A stretch of DNA of 64,000 nt from Bostrychus sinensis (GCA_020698575.1 CM036253.1:35285219-35349218), one strand, 5' to 3'. Shown: positions 1 to 11,506, counted from the first letter of the stretch. Numbers and translations are program-made. Notes: generated from the sequence alone by a model not told the origin.

Positions 1-345
1 GGCTGTTCTAATACACAGAGGCAGACTGTTCCAGAGTCGCGGAGCCGCTACAGCAAAGGCCCTGTCTCCTCTGGTTTTCATACGTGATCTTGGAATTTTT
101 AACATCAACTGATTAGTTGACCTCATTGTTCTGGTTGGAACATGGACGGACAGTAGCTCTGAGAGGTAGGAGGGGGCCAGCCCATTTAGGCATTTAAAAA
201 CAATCAATAAAATCTTAAAATGAATCCTATAGCTGACAGGAAGCCAGTGCAAAGAAGCCAGAACGGGGGTTATATGTTCATATTTCCTGGTGCCAGTCAG
301 CAGACGAGCTGCAGCGTTTTGGACTATGTTGTCAGGACTAAATGT
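1..345. repeat. Dispersed teleost repeat, class not assigned
   Basis: The stretch has the wording of a very common fish interspersed repeat: a 'gttccagagtcgcggagc' block, then 'aacaatcaataaaatctta' and 'ggaagccagtgcaaagaagcc'. I recognise it from memory as a high-copy fish sequence but cannot assign its class. The short open frame across it is non-coding. It begins before the window. Confidence 0.5.
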
Positions 346-1904
346 CCCTGTTACCATGGGAATGAGCTGAGCTGTATACAGTATCCCTCACAGAGGGAGT
401 GGGTAATCCAGATGAGACTCAGGGCAAAAATCATTTGATAAGGCCCAGTCTTCTCCATAATGGCTGACTTGTACATGCAGGAATTTCAGAGCAGAGCGCT
501 GGACGCCTTCACCACCTAACCCTAGCCACTGGTTTAGGTTTGTGCATGACACATGGGTGAAGATTAAAACCCAAGAAGTGGAAGCCTTCAGAGCACAACA
601 ATGTAGCCTAAGACAGGTAGAAATCAAAAGGAAATCCACCCACAGTAAATCACCTTTGAACTTTCTATTAAAGGGGACTTTTAGTTGGAAAACTATTCAC
701 CATGTTTTCTATATCTGTCATGCTAGTGTGCTACAGTTAGCTTACCTTAGAATATACATACTCACTATGGTGTTAACATGCTAACATTTGCTAACATGTA
801 CCTCCCTCAAACAAGCAAACTGCTGTGATAATCCAGTCTGTTTAATTCAATAATTAGACTTCTTGACTTCTTTTTGAAGTTGTGAAGCCTCATTTTACAT
901 TTGGCCAATGCACACAGAGCGGTGCAGAGAATTCAACTTGTTCATATACAGATACAAATGTCCAAATGAATGCTTCTGGGTATTATGATACACAGGTTAT
1001 TACCCTAGATTATGCTAAAATGTATTGAAATCTGGATGTACTGTATGAACTACTGTGAAAGTACACGATGTATCCTCCTCTTCCAGAGATCATGTGATGC
1101 AGACAAAAACTCTTTGCTGCTGAGAAATTCTTTGAAGCCTTCAGCCTAAGCACATGCAAAATATCTTGATAAAGATTTACATGCAAAATGCATGAGTATA
1201 ATTATAATAAAAAATGTGAAGCTGTAATAACGCCAGTTTGAAAGCAAAAGGGCATGCATATCTGTGTCTAGAATCACAATGCAAAACCAAATGCCGATAG
1301 AGCTGCTCTTGTTTATGTGACAGAAGGGGAGGATGAAGCTTGTTCCTCTTGCTGACAGTGAGTGGGCTGACGGGCCGTGGATGATGGGATTGGAGACACA
1401 GCAAAGAAAAACACCACTGTGCACAGGCTGCAGCTTCATGCCTCTTCATGTGGCAGTGGTACTGTCAAAACATGGCCAACAGAGGGGTACTACACAGATT
1501 TGATTTTCAAAAACATAACAGGTTCTAACTCGGGAATCTAAATGTACAGATGTATTTATTTATTTTAACTCAATGTAACAGCTGCTGTATTCTCTGCCTT
1601 GTCATTAAGCTACACTCTGCACTAAGACTGGAAGATGATGTGAGAACAGACCAGATGCATTAGTTACAAGCAAATTATTATTATTTAAATTCAAGTTTTT
1701 CATTTGCCATTCAATATTTAATCAGTCATCTAAACTTTCGACAGTGTGGCTTCATGGCGCTGAAAAGCAGAGCTCCATTTGAGCTGAATTAATGCAAAAA
1801 CTCATAAAAAAAGTTCTGGAATTTGGACCGGGTAAGCAACTGGCAAAATAGCAATAGCAAAGTGTTGTTAAAATAGAAAAACCCTCTGAAAAGGGTTCAA
1901 TTTT
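346..1904. other. Intronic or intergenic DNA without recognised content
   Basis: AT-rich single-copy-looking sequence. I see no exon with splice sites in phase with the PDZ gene, no RNA gene and no clear repeat. It is probably intron of the minus-strand PDZ gene, whose next exon was not found down to position 1. Confidence 0.4.
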
Positions 1905-2345
1905 CAGTTCAATTCAATTCAATTCAATTTTATTCAATTTTATTTAAATAGCCCAGTTTCACAACAACAGTCGCCTCAAAGGACTTCACAAACATTTAAT
2001 CAAACATAAACATACAATCAGAAATAACATACAATCAAACACAAACAATAACTAAACTAAACAAAACAGACCCAGGACATCCCTGTCTTTAGACTCTCCT
2101 TCTCGGTAAGGAAAAACTCATAAAATACCCAGCTGTGGGGAAAAAATAAAATTTAATCAAATCTTCTTCCAGAATACAACTCAGTGCTAAAATAAATGCA
2201 TAAAGAGTTTCACTGAAGGACATCAACATCACAGGCCCCAGGTCGAGCTAATGGTCTACAAGTGGGGAACGACTCTCCCTCTGATTCCAGTCCCCAATTC
2301 AGCTGCTAACTGTGTCTCATTGGCCTTCCTACAGGCCACTCTCCT
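1905..2345. repeat. Dispersed teleost repeat with an (AATTC)n end
   Basis: It starts with tandem 'aattc' units, then 'ttttatttaaatagcccag', a 'caacagtcgcctcaaagg' block and a 'tctcggtaaggaaaaact' block. This order is typical of a very abundant fish element, probably the untranslated tail of a non-LTR retrotransposon. I cannot name the family. Confidence 0.5.
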
Positions 2346-2613
2346 CAGAACTGAAAAAGTCCCGTGATGAGTTCTTTTAAAGAACAGACTTTGTCCACAT
2401 GCCGTCCTTTTTGAAACCTTCTAATAATGATGACCTGGATGACTCAGAACTTGCCTCCAATACAAACCTCATGTTTTTCTCTGATCAACCTGGCATGGGG
2501 ATGAGGGTTTCATAAAACCAAAATTATGTGAAAACCTAAACATTTTTTTAAAATATACAAAATGAACATGAACTATGAAATATGAACATTTCTGCAATAA
2601 TAGAGCAGCCTGT

Positions 2614-3390
2614 GGGCGTCTGACAAGGGCGTAACTTTGAGGGTAATATGGGGGGGGGGTAAACTCTCCACCTATTTTTTTTTTACACATTGAATCATGT
2701 ACTTTTGTAAAAGGAGTATGCTAATTTGGTGTTTCTGTATTAGAAATGCATTATGATACTTTTACTATGATTTACTTAACTTCAGATATGTACTAGGCTA
2801 GTGTCAGTGTTAGCACAACAGCAAGGCTAATTAGTAAATAATGCCATCTCCCCACTTACTTAAATTAGCATTCAGTGGTAAATTGACATTAGTCCTGCAC
2901 ACAGCACATATTCCGTGGCAGCCTCCTTAGCTTTACCTCACACTGGCAATTTAATCAAATCATCAGCTAACTACACAATACGACTGTTTACCTCCTCTTG
3001 GGCAGTACTCTTTTTCTTTTTCGTTGGAGTTGGCGTTGACCAACACTATAAAGTTACTGCTCTTTTGGTGCTCTTTTTATAACAGCACAGGTTAGAGACA
3101 GCCAGCTATCACCGCTACAACACCAGTGACTGAGCAACACACAGCAAACAGCCAACGCTCAGGAGAGACAGTGGATTGGGCCATACCAAGTATTCTGCAC
3201 GGGGAGGGGAGGGGGGTGGAATAAACTAATTACTATTTTGTTGGCAAATGAAATGAATACAGAAATGTATTTATGTTTGTATTCATCACAATGTTGTGAT
3301 TATTACGGGGGTTATATTGGCTCGACCTGATTTTTGGGGGTGTCATAACCCCCCTAACCCCCCACCCCCCAGAAATTATGTGCCTGGTGT
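2614..3390. mobile_element. Candidate non-autonomous DNA transposon with G-rich ends
   Basis: The left end has 'gggcgtaactttgagggt' followed by a G run. The right end, read on the minus strand, has 'ggcacataatttctgggg' followed by G runs. These are imperfect inverted copies about 770 bp apart, as in a decayed hAT-like MITE. I see no transposase frame and no clean target duplication. Confidence 0.3.
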
Positions 3391-3462
3391 CTGAGATGAA
3401 TGAGCTGCAGGACAAGAACGCCTTCACCATGATTTGAATGAGTTGAAGAGGCCTCTCAACTG

Positions 3463-3505
3463 AATCTTCTTTGGGGATTAATAAAGTTAAACTGGATCAA
3501 AAAGA
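3463..3505 (+). repeat. LINE 3' tail fragment
   Basis: The text 'tttggggattaataaagtt' is the usual 3' terminus of fish non-LTR retrotransposons that end in an 'aataaagt' motif. Only the tail is present. Related tails occur at 22.55 kb (opposite strand) and 52.19 kb. Confidence 0.45.
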
Positions 3506-4257
3506 GAGCTGTGCTTAAAATGGCAATATTATGCAGACCATGAATCTTTCTGAATACCACATATTAGTCCATATAATAGTGTAGATGTCTGCGACAGTAG
3601 TTTGTGAAGTTTGTGAGTGAAAGCTTAGCTGATGACCCCAGTGTAAGTGCTGAGCAGATGAAGTGAGCTCAGCAGGTGTCAGTCCGTACTGCTGCTGCTG
3701 CCGGACTTACTACTGTGGCATACACAGCTCATCCATCAAAATGAACGACACCTTCACCATCCAGCCACCCCCACAGTGTCCAAACTTATGCCTCAGGGTT
3801 GTTCCTCCAGTCCCTGAGTCTTGACCTTCACACTCTATCAGTGTTTGTTTGGGAGACTCTCTGAGCAGCACTGACAACAGCATACACATTATTCATCCAC
3901 AAAGGGTAATCCTGCTGCATATTCAGAAGGATTAGGCTCCAGTTCCACACCTCCCAGCAGCACCGCAAGTGGAGTGTTTAAGGACAGAGCACACACTGCA
4001 CTGAACAAACAGGTTACTCTTGTTACTCTGCACAAAACCGACCTTATGCAATATGTGTAGGAAAGGAACTCCTGTAATCACCATATTAGGGTCTTCCCTG
4101 GACATTAACTCACTGCAGGTCCAGTCCAATCAGAGCGTTAAACCTCTCTCTGGTATACAGTCAAATGTAGCACTAGTGGAATCTGTGAAATGTCTGATAT
4201 GTCTGATAACATGAATGTGTAGCTGTCAATCCTACCTTAAAGCAGTGTTCCTCCTCC
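3506..4257. other. No recognised feature
   Basis: Non-repetitive sequence with short chance open frames only. The frame at 3932-4129 (minus) has no splice-site support and matches no domain I know. Confidence 0.35.
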
Positions 4258-4258
4258 A

Positions 4259-4335
<77 letters not shown>

Positions 4336-4336
4336 A

Positions 4337-4416
<80 letters not shown>

Positions 4417-4434
4417 TATATCATATCATATATA
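4258..4434. repeat. (AT)n microsatellite
   Basis: About 175 bp of almost pure alternating AT, interrupted by a few 'gatatgatat' and 'atcatatatcat' units. It is perfectly self-complementary and could form cruciforms. The long Tyr-Ile frames across it are artefacts. Confidence 0.97.
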
Positions 4435-5094
4435 AAGCATACTACATTACTTCACACCACGATCAAAACACTCTAGAGCATGCACTACAGCTACATTAAC
4501 TCGTAATGGCCCACAGAATACAGCATAAATGGCTTTTTATGAAAGTGTCAGCAGCTGATGATCACATATTTTTACATATTAGTATCAATGGCCTACAGAG
4601 TGAGTGTAAATGGTTTATTTGCAACAGGATCGGAGAGGAGACTACTGATGTAAATAATAGTGCATGCAGTTGTAACTGTAGCCTTGTAGTCACTTCAATT
4701 CTAACAGTAAAGCTTGAGAAATTAGGATATTTGCGCTGTTCAGTACCACTTTCCAACAGAGTTTGACATTTGTTTACATTCACTTTAGTGTCAATAAGGT
4801 GGTAGAGGGTGTTTTTGTCACATAACTGGCAAAGACCAATATTGTATGCCAAAGGAGGACCAAAAGTATTGCTATTCTAAAAATACGATTAAACTTGATT
4901 ACTTATTACAAAGTCTGTAATTAATCAGATTTACTTTTTATGACCTCCCACTACTACTATAACCTAAACATTGTTTTAATAATTTGAAATTGTGCCATAG
5001 ACAGTGGTTAATGGTTCATTTGTAAGGCCGAAGGTCAGGGAACACACAGAGGATTTTTTTGAGTTATTGTGATGAGCAGCACATTATGAGAGCT
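4435..5094. other. No recognised feature
   Basis: AT-rich DNA between the (AT)n tract and a MITE. The overlapping short frames on both strands (4506-4766 plus, 4562-4852 minus) look like chance. Confidence 0.35.
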
Positions 5095-5095
5095 T

Positions 5096-5803
5096 AAGGC
5101 CGGGACACACCGGGGCGATCATCAGCCGTTGGGCGCAGTCGGATGGTTTGACGCGGTCGGCAACGCAAGTCTGTTTGGTGTGTTCCGCACCATCAGACAT
5201 AGTGGGACACAGTTGGGCATAGTTCTGGCCGATTGAACATGTTGAATCGGTGTCAGGCTGTTGTGCTCAACGAGCGCTCTGATTGGCTGTGTGTCCCATT
5301 CACAATTTGTCAAACAGCTCGAGTTTAGCATGAAAATATAAGGAGCTTTCTGTTCTACAACTACTTCATTATGTTCCCCACATCTGTGATGGTAATGTGT
5401 TGCAGTTAGCTCACCTTAGCTTGTAGCCTTGTGCAGATAAAAATATAATCCTCCTCTGAGGCAAACAGCTGCAATAATCCAGTCCCGTTTATTCATTACT
5501 GTGAGCAGATGAGTTTAATCTAGTGCGTATGATTATTTTTGACTGATAAATACTTGAGTTAAACACATGTGTGTTGCAGAGTTTTATTTACTAGAGTTTA
5601 AATAATTGCAGTTTAGTGACTAGCGCCGCCTGCTGTTGTAAATAGTTATTATGTTTTACACATGCGCACTGCTCGGTCGTGGGTCTGAATCACTGTGTGT
5701 CTGCAGCTACTTTCAGTGGCGAAAAGGGGAGACGTGAGGAGACGAGCAGTCGCCCCGCCTCTGGCGACAGTGATCGGGCGTTGGGTTGGTGTGTCCCAGG
5801 CTT
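5096..5803. mobile_element. MITE with 'gggacacacc' inverted ends
   Basis: The left end reads 'aaggccgggacacacc'. The right end, on the opposite strand, reads 'aagcctgggacacacc'. Further inward both ends carry a GTTGGGCG/CGCCC-rich block. TA or TTA flanks both sides, which fits a 2-3 bp target duplication of the PIF/Harbinger or ISL2EU kind. The 708-bp interior holds no transposase, so it is non-autonomous. Confidence 0.7.
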
Positions 5804-6036
5804 TAGGCGTTGTATAGGAAGGTAACCAGCAACTTTTCAATCCTTTAGGTTGTTAAATTATTGATATTAATTGTATAGTAAGTGTTCTAAACAAGGCCAT
5901 AAAGAAGTCCTCTGAACATAGTTTGTGGAGTTAAAAAGAAACCATTCTGGTAGTAGTCGTTGTAGGTATTGGGTGAAGCTCACTATAATCGTATCTGAAT
6001 GAAGACACTACTCTCTGCACTGCTGCCGGTGCTCAC

Positions 6037-6178
6037 CTTGTGGCAGTCTCCACCTGAGAGCACTTCCTGGATGAACACGGCTGGACCGTCTGGTCGGTTG
6101 GACCCTCCTCCGATGGTGATGCCCAGGTTGCAAGAGCGAGCCACAGAGATGAGCTGGATCACGCCTTCCCCTGGATGA
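6037..6178 (-). CDS. stxbp4: stxbp4-like exon: first half of PDZ2
   Basis: A 142-nt exon with acceptor 'ccctctgcag' and donor 'gtgagc'. It starts one base into a codon (phase 2 from the previous exon) and ends in phase 0. It encodes the PDZ strands with VIQLISVARSCNLGITIGGG, where LGITI is the variant of the carboxylate-binding GLGF loop, followed by the GPAVFIQEVLSGGDCHK stretch. The rest of the domain (second helix and last strand) must be in an exon beyond the left edge; I searched 1-6036 and found no fitting exon. Recognition of this exon as PDZ is firm; its assignment to stxbp4 is an inference. Confidence 0.85.
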
Positions 6179-6684
6179 CTGCAGAGGGAACACAAAAACC
6201 ACCACATCAACAAATAAACATCTATTCAGTATGAGAGTTTGATAGGAGGAGAGGGAAAGGCTCAGGAGGATGATGGATCTGCCGCTGCGGTGAAGAGGAA
6301 TGAAACTTGTGTTTTCTAAAATACTAGAAAGCTTACGTTGAGTTGGTTCAAGGGCTGGGAAAATGTTTTTGTTTTATTGTGATATTTTGTGGCGCATACT
6401 GATTATGATACCTTTGATGGCAACATCAATACTTTCTGGTGTCATGCATAGTAATGGTGCTAAACAAAAGTGGTCAAGAAGTCAGGACTTTAGAGGGTGG
6501 CTCTGCACTTCTATGGACTTGTACTTTACTTTGTGCAGTATAATAATAATCTCAGTATCTCCACCACATTGTTATTATATCAGCATAGTGGGCCATGTAT
6601 TGTGTATTGTGTCCTGAGGTACCCTTTGATTCCCAGCCTTTGTTGGTTCTAGTTTGCATAATAAATTACAAATATTTCCAGAAC

Positions 6685-6808
6685 CTGAGTGATCGCAGCA
6701 GAGGACCACTGTTGTTGTACATGTTCTGAGATCCAGCTGGACTCAGCAGCAAAGGACTCTGGGAGCGGGAGGAGGAGCCCGACGAGGTGCTGTCCAGATA
6801 CCGTCCTC
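6685..6808 (-). CDS. stxbp4: stxbp4-like exon: Ser-rich inter-PDZ linker
   Basis: A 124-nt exon with acceptor 'ttgttctgcag'. It encodes a low-complexity linker including YLDSTSSGSSSRSQSP and LLLSPAGSQNMYNN, rich in Ser and Ser-Pro and therefore likely disordered and phosphorylated. The incoming phase (one carried base) fits only if the previous exon uses its 'AACG|gtacaa' donor. The outgoing phase (AG carried) fits the PDZ2 exon exactly. The donor here, 'gttctg', is weak by the usual GTRAGT standard. A frame shadow of 89 codons covers the same DNA in another frame and is not the product. Confidence 0.7.
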
Positions 6809-7489
6809 CTGCAGAACAAGCAACAGACACAGGTTACAAAGAGCTGGAGTTTGTGGATAGCGTGTGCATGTGTCACATCTCCAGGCCTGAGAGAGAGCTC
6901 CCCCTCAGCAGCAGCCAAGGAACCCTCCAGACATTTTTACATTTGTGGACATCTGTTTGTGTCCTAGTGTGTCCACACAGTAGAAGTAACACATGTGAAG
7001 CACAGTAGAGGGAGTTACTGGTGCTCTGCTATATCCAGGCAAGATCAGTGAGCAAGAAAAAAGCAAGAAAAATAAAAAGCAAAAACAGAGTATAAATTTG
7101 AAACCAGAGTGTTGCAGGTCACTTTCCTCCCTGTTTTGGTGATGTGACAGGACCGGACTAGGACAGCTGTTAAATGTGGAGTCCCAAGAATTGACTCGCC
7201 TTTGCTGACAGACCACGTATCACATAGGTCATGGAACCTGTGTATTTGATAGACCAGAGTTCACCTGTTTGGCTTAAATGCACACTCACAAATGAAGTGG
7301 GACTTGAGAGTGTGAGGAGGGAATGATGCAACTTTGCTCAGCTCTTTGCAGTTTGTTCTCATTTCTATCTATGAAGCTCCCCCTGCATTTGGCAGCAAAG
7401 TACTATGAACCTTTTTGTGACCCATGGCTCGGCTTGACTCTGGTTTTCACCTCTTTGTATTTGTATGATAGTTTCCTTTACCTTTTGGA

Positions 7490-7800
7490 TGCTCTCCCCT
7501 GATGAAGATAAAACAATTTCTGGCTTGTTATGGCTAACTGTGCCGAGACCTGAGACTTCAGGAGGTTAGTATAACCACTTGTTTCTCCAATGTACTGTTC
7601 ATTGCAGTTCTCACTGCAGTGGATGGAGTACACAACATTGCTCTGTTTGTAGATGGGAATTTTGTCCTTGTGATGAACCAGTTTTTGTCTGAGAGTATTA
7701 ACAGGTTTGAAATGATTCGAGATTTCGTGTTGGCTAAAACACAAAAAAAAAAAACAAGTCCAGATGACTGCTTTTTAAACCTTTTGTTGCGATGCAATTA
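7490..7800 (-). pseudogene. Penelope-like element, GIY-YIG endonuclease remnant
   Basis: The minus-strand frame contains KLVHHKDKIP, QSNVVYSIHCSENC and EQYIGET, which together form the GIY-YIG nuclease signature (VVYSI...QYIGET) of animal Penelope-like retroelements. The text after IGET no longer follows the family, so the copy is frameshifted and dead. The reverse transcriptase is absent. It lies in the intron between the 8.3-kb and 6.7-kb exons, in the same orientation as the host gene. Confidence 0.7.
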
Positions 7801-7835
7801 CCCTGGATGAGTGAGTCTTCACAGACAAGTTCAAC
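7755..7835 (-). repeat. Penelope-like element flank, shared with 48.1 kb
   Basis: The run 'ctggatgagtgag' followed by 'tcttcacagac' adjoins the GIY-YIG remnant and recurs, with the preceding 'gtccagatgac' and 'ttttgttg' words, at 48135-48215. It is the stretch on the N-terminal side of the endonuclease in this element family. Confidence 0.55.
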
Positions 7836-8190
7836 CTATAGTGAACAGGTACCACACAGTTGCTGATTGTCTGTGAGACGGTGAGTAGAAAAGTGAAGTG
7901 TGTGGGCTCAGATCAGGACACCGCTCTGGTCAGTTTTGCTAAAGCCTCCTGGACACGTCCGCAGCAGCTGGCAGACTCAGACAGATGTTACCAATTGTGT
8001 AACAGGCGAGTGCACTTTTCATAAGCCATTTTTTCACGGCTGCTTCACTCCCACTTCTTTACGGTGCAATATTCAATGAGAAAAGGCCCTGCTAATTTAT
8101 TACAATATCATTACATTGCACAACACCCCCTCAATATCTTTGAACCTGTCTGTGCATACGTCTGCCCCCTAGGTCTGGTGAGGTTTGTAC

Positions 8191-8321
8191 CGTTAGAAGT
8201 CTTGCAGTTGGCTGAGTGCTGGTTCCCCTGGCCGTCCACACTTTGCTGGATGGGAGAGTTGCGTGTTGATCCGGTGCTTCCATTGGAGCCGTATTTCTCC
8301 ATCAACTCAGCAAATTCTCGT
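8191..8321 (-). CDS. stxbp4: stxbp4-like exon: end of PDZ1 and linker start
   Basis: A 131-nt exon with acceptor 'ttcttcttgcag' and donor 'gtacaa'. It starts by completing a Lys codon and encodes REFAELMEKYGSNGSTGS, then a Gln/Asn/Ser-rich linker ending CKTSN. The REFAELMEKYG segment directly follows the last PDZ1 strand. A longer form using donor 'gtatgc' at about 8160 would stay open but would put the next exon out of frame, so I prefer the 8191 boundary. Confidence 0.75.
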
Positions 8322-9240
8322 CTGCAAGAAGAAGAAAAAAATCAGACAATTGATCATTACTGTTTACATGAGAGAAGGAAATGAAAACATGATTACAAAA
8401 TACATACTTCATACTACATAGTTCAGGAGCTATTTTCCTTACGTGGAACAAACACATTTATTGTATGAATATATTTTAGGCTACTGCTTTTCCTCAAGCT
8501 TGACATAGCAATATGATTTCTGAAAATGAAAATGTGAATATATGGTTTTTAAGCTGCTCATTAAGAGCATAGTAAATAAGCTCAAGCTGTTGTAGTGTAG
8601 TGTGTTGAGTTTTAATAAAGACAAAATGTGCAAAAATGAAATAAACTAATACATCATTAACAACTAATTGAATGTGTAATAATAAATACATATGTAAATA
8701 ATGAATAATGTGGCATTAATTAATTAATTGTTTTTTAACAATTGTATGTTAAAAAATATATATAATTATTTCACTATTTAAGTAATTACTTTGCTGCATT
8801 AGTTTTACCTGTCAACCTCGCCCATCGAAGCCAGTGGATTGGGCTAAGGCTGATCTAGTCAAATCTCTTCTGTGATCTGTGTTGATTTGCTATGCAGCAT
8901 AACCAATCAGGTGTTAGAGCCCGTCTACTGGCTACTGTTGTTAAATTAATAAATGACACATTTAATTATTATTTATTGATGTATTTATTTAACTTATTTT
9001 TTATCCTCTGTTGAGTCTTGTTATTCAAATAAAAATGTCTCTCTTTGCTTTTCTTAATATCTCAAATGTTTGTCTCAACTGATATTATTACAATCATGGA
9101 GATTAGAAGGTTTATCTCTAAATAAACGCTGTATGTGTGTACGTGATTATTATCCAGCATATTATATTATTAATATTTGTATTGCTAAAAGCTGAGGGTG
9201 TTCAGTGAAGCTCTACCATCTGGATCTGATGAAGCCAGCC
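8322..9240. other. AT-rich intron, no recognised feature
   Basis: Very AT-rich, with repeated 'taattaat' words around 8.65-8.76 kb. No exon, RNA gene or named repeat recognised. Confidence 0.4.
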
Positions 9241-9746
9241 TTAAAGCTGTACTATCTGATTTTGTGACTGTAAAAGTGATGTGTCTAAAAAAATGTTGAG
9301 TGTGAATGATACACTCCCCTTTCCTAACTCCTCTCCTTAGCGGCGCTCTATCACAGTCTCACACAAACCTGGAAGTCTGTACACAAGCCAGGAACTATCA
9401 CAATAACACAGCACAGATCTGGAGTTTGCTTTTAATTCTTTAAAATAAAAAAATAAAAAATACTGTAAATAAGCTATACATTTTGAACTAAAGCAATAGC
9501 TCCTTCACATTATACCTGATAGATTCTAGTTCTGGATAGATAAAGGATCTATTGACCAATCAGAGTGCTCCTGTCATATGAAAGCGTGTGATTGGTTAAA
9601 CTGTTTAAAAAACCCTTATAATACAGCCCACCGGTGGCCTCAAAGTCTAATTTTTTCTCAGATGACTTCTGTTATGCTGTACTAATAACTAAATAATTGT
9701 CTTTACCAAAATACAAGGAAAAATAAATCAGGTAGTGCAGCTTTAA
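9241..9746. mobile_element. MITE with TTAA flanks
   Basis: The ends are 'ttaaagctgtactatctg' on the left and, on the opposite strand, 'ttaaagctgcactacctg' on the right: an inverted repeat of about 22 bp with TTAA at each extremity. TTAA duplication is the piggyBac hallmark, though some hAT-like fish MITEs look similar. The 506-bp interior has no transposase. Confidence 0.7.
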
Positions 9747-10168
9747 TACAAAAATACATTCAAAAGAGTGAAGATCTGAACAGGCAGAGATGAGAATCAC
9801 TTGTTTGGCACAAAACATCAAACACTGAAACATGTCAATTCCAGTCAAGTCTTCTTTTACTCTTTTGTTATTTTGATGTAAGGGCCAATATAATATAAAT
9901 TATTGATTAATTTCAGCTTATACAAAAATTAACACTATTTCGGTTTGATAAGGGGGCACAAATTATGTTTTTAAATAAAAACTGTTGTCATATTTAGACT
10001 GTATTCATTCTGATAATAAAAATCATAAGAAAAATGATCAATAATTATTTTAGTATTCTTTAATAACTTAATATCCATCTACAGCTGAAGTGTCATTGGG
10101 ACACACATCTACATTAGTTCCCTCTTCACTGTTGTCTCTGTGGAATTGTTTTTGTAGGTGGGTCTCAC

Positions 10169-10255
10169 CCAGCGACAGCACACATAATCCTGCTCCCTCC
10201 TCTGGCCCCTCCCTGTCCCCTGTCCCGGACTGTACCCGTCCCGCTCCTGGATCTC
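10169..10255 (-). CDS. Candidate 87-nt cassette exon of the PDZ gene
   Basis: On the minus strand the acceptor 'ctcactgctccag' and strong donor 'gtgaga' bracket exactly 87 nt, a multiple of three. Incoming and outgoing phases both match the flanking constitutive junction (11432 exon to 8321 exon), and the frame is open. Inclusion would insert 29 Arg/Gly-rich residues between the PDZ1 core and REFAELMEKYG. All three frames are open here because the DNA is GC-rich, so openness alone is weak evidence. The plus strand also offers an acceptor (see findings). Confidence 0.35.
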
Positions 10256-10984
10256 CTGGAGCAGTGAGGACAGATTAGCACAGGCTCATCCCATCAGGAG
10301 CACAGAGGCTAAGCCCCCTACCCCCCACCCTGCATCCACCATCAGAGACTCCCCCCTCCCATGACAACAATATGAGTGTTCATTCCGAAAATAGAGCCGC
10401 CTGTGGACACTGTTGAAGTGTCCACCTCAACTGACAAAAACATATTCAGTGCATTTCCCAAAACTCTATAGCTCTAAGTCTCTGGAGGATTACATGAAGA
10501 GGCACAACCTCCCTCCTAAAATGTGTAAATCCAGAGCTGCGTCAGAGTCTACGGCTTCTCACATTATCCTCAGTATGAGCCACAGCTGGCACCAAAGCTC
10601 TTTTACTCAAGTCTTATGGCATGGACCATTTTATAACATTCAAAAATGTACAAAATAAAATAACAACTGGAAAGTTGGAAGTTTAAATCCACATCACAGT
10701 ATCATCATAACATGCAGATAAGAATATGAGCATCATGTGTCTTTCCACACAAAATATGTGATTCAAAAGTTTGTTAGAGAACGACAGCTCAAGTGCAGGG
10801 TTGGGTTTATCGTCACGGGACTGCTGATGCTCTAACCAGGACACCAATGTGATTTTTTGCGTGTCCTTTTTAACAATCCAGAGTTGTATTTATGCACCAT
10901 GACATGTTTCGACTACTTCCTCAGAAGAGTCATGTGACTTTGCTGTGGCATGTCTCAAACCTGGGATGCTGTTGAAACCCAGTG

Positions 10985-11199
10985 ACGGTTTATGGGCTTT
11001 AGAAACGTGCAGAAGCACTTCCTGGTTTCACGTATCTATGCAGAGCCATGAGACTGAGCATTTTCAGCTCGTGAGAAAGGCAGCATACAGAATTACTCAA
11101 ACATGAATGAAACAATATACTTCTCCAAGTATGTTTTTATTATAAAAGCTGAAAAAGTTCCAAAAAGTCGATTATATTATTAATAGGGAACCTTTAAGG
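10985..11199 (+). mobile_element. MITE-like copy, 'gggacctttaa' family (copy 1)
   Basis: It shares 'gggctttagaaacgtgcag', 'gcttcctgg' and 'agcattttcagct' type words and the terminal 'agggaacctttaa' with copies at 16858-17049, 18746-19103 and 21060-21310. It is probably a truncated hAT-like MITE. Confidence 0.55.
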
Positions 11200-11431
11200 A
11201 ATTGGGTTTATGGTCAAAGTTGTTTTTCGACATGGAATGTGTCTTGTTTGTTTATAAGAAAAGTTGACAGCTTTAGCTAAGACGCTTTCCAGCAGCTTAA
11301 TTTTACTTTATAACAAAATGAACACCACACAATAATGGACAGAATGTCTGCTGATCTACAGTGGCATGTGAAATCTATAGATAAATCTGGTCCTGTCTTT
11401 GAGACCACAGGCTGGCAGGGTGTCCGCTTAC

Positions 11432-11506
11432 TTTGCCTCCTCGTCTCTGGCTATGAGAAGGCGCATGTGATTGGTCGCTGAGGCTGCTCTCAAGATGTCC
11501 ACCGCT
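11432..11506 (-). CDS. stxbp4: stxbp4-like exon: PDZ1 helix and last strand
   Basis: A 75-nt exon with acceptor 'tgtgttccag' and donor 'gtaagc', phase 2 in and phase 2 out. It encodes AVDILRAASATNHMRLLIAR, which is PDZ helix alpha-B followed by strand beta-F, then DEEAK. The Ala-Val-Asp-Ile-Leu opening is where PDZ domains place the residue that reads the ligand's position -2. It abuts the previous exon across a short intron of about 80 bp, the shortest in the model. Confidence 0.88.

Noticed and set aside
4173..4424. Tyr-Ile repeat frames on the (AT)n tracts (also 25533-25928)
   Set aside because: They are simple-sequence artefacts; alternating AT has no stop in these frames.
6649..6918. 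89-codon minus-strand frame over the linker exon
   Set aside because: It is out of phase with both flanking exons; the in-phase frame encodes the Ser-rich linker.
8111..8305. Independent 64-codon gene MMEKYGSNGSTG...
   Set aside because: It is the internal frame of the spliced PDZ-gene exon 8191-8321, not a separate gene.
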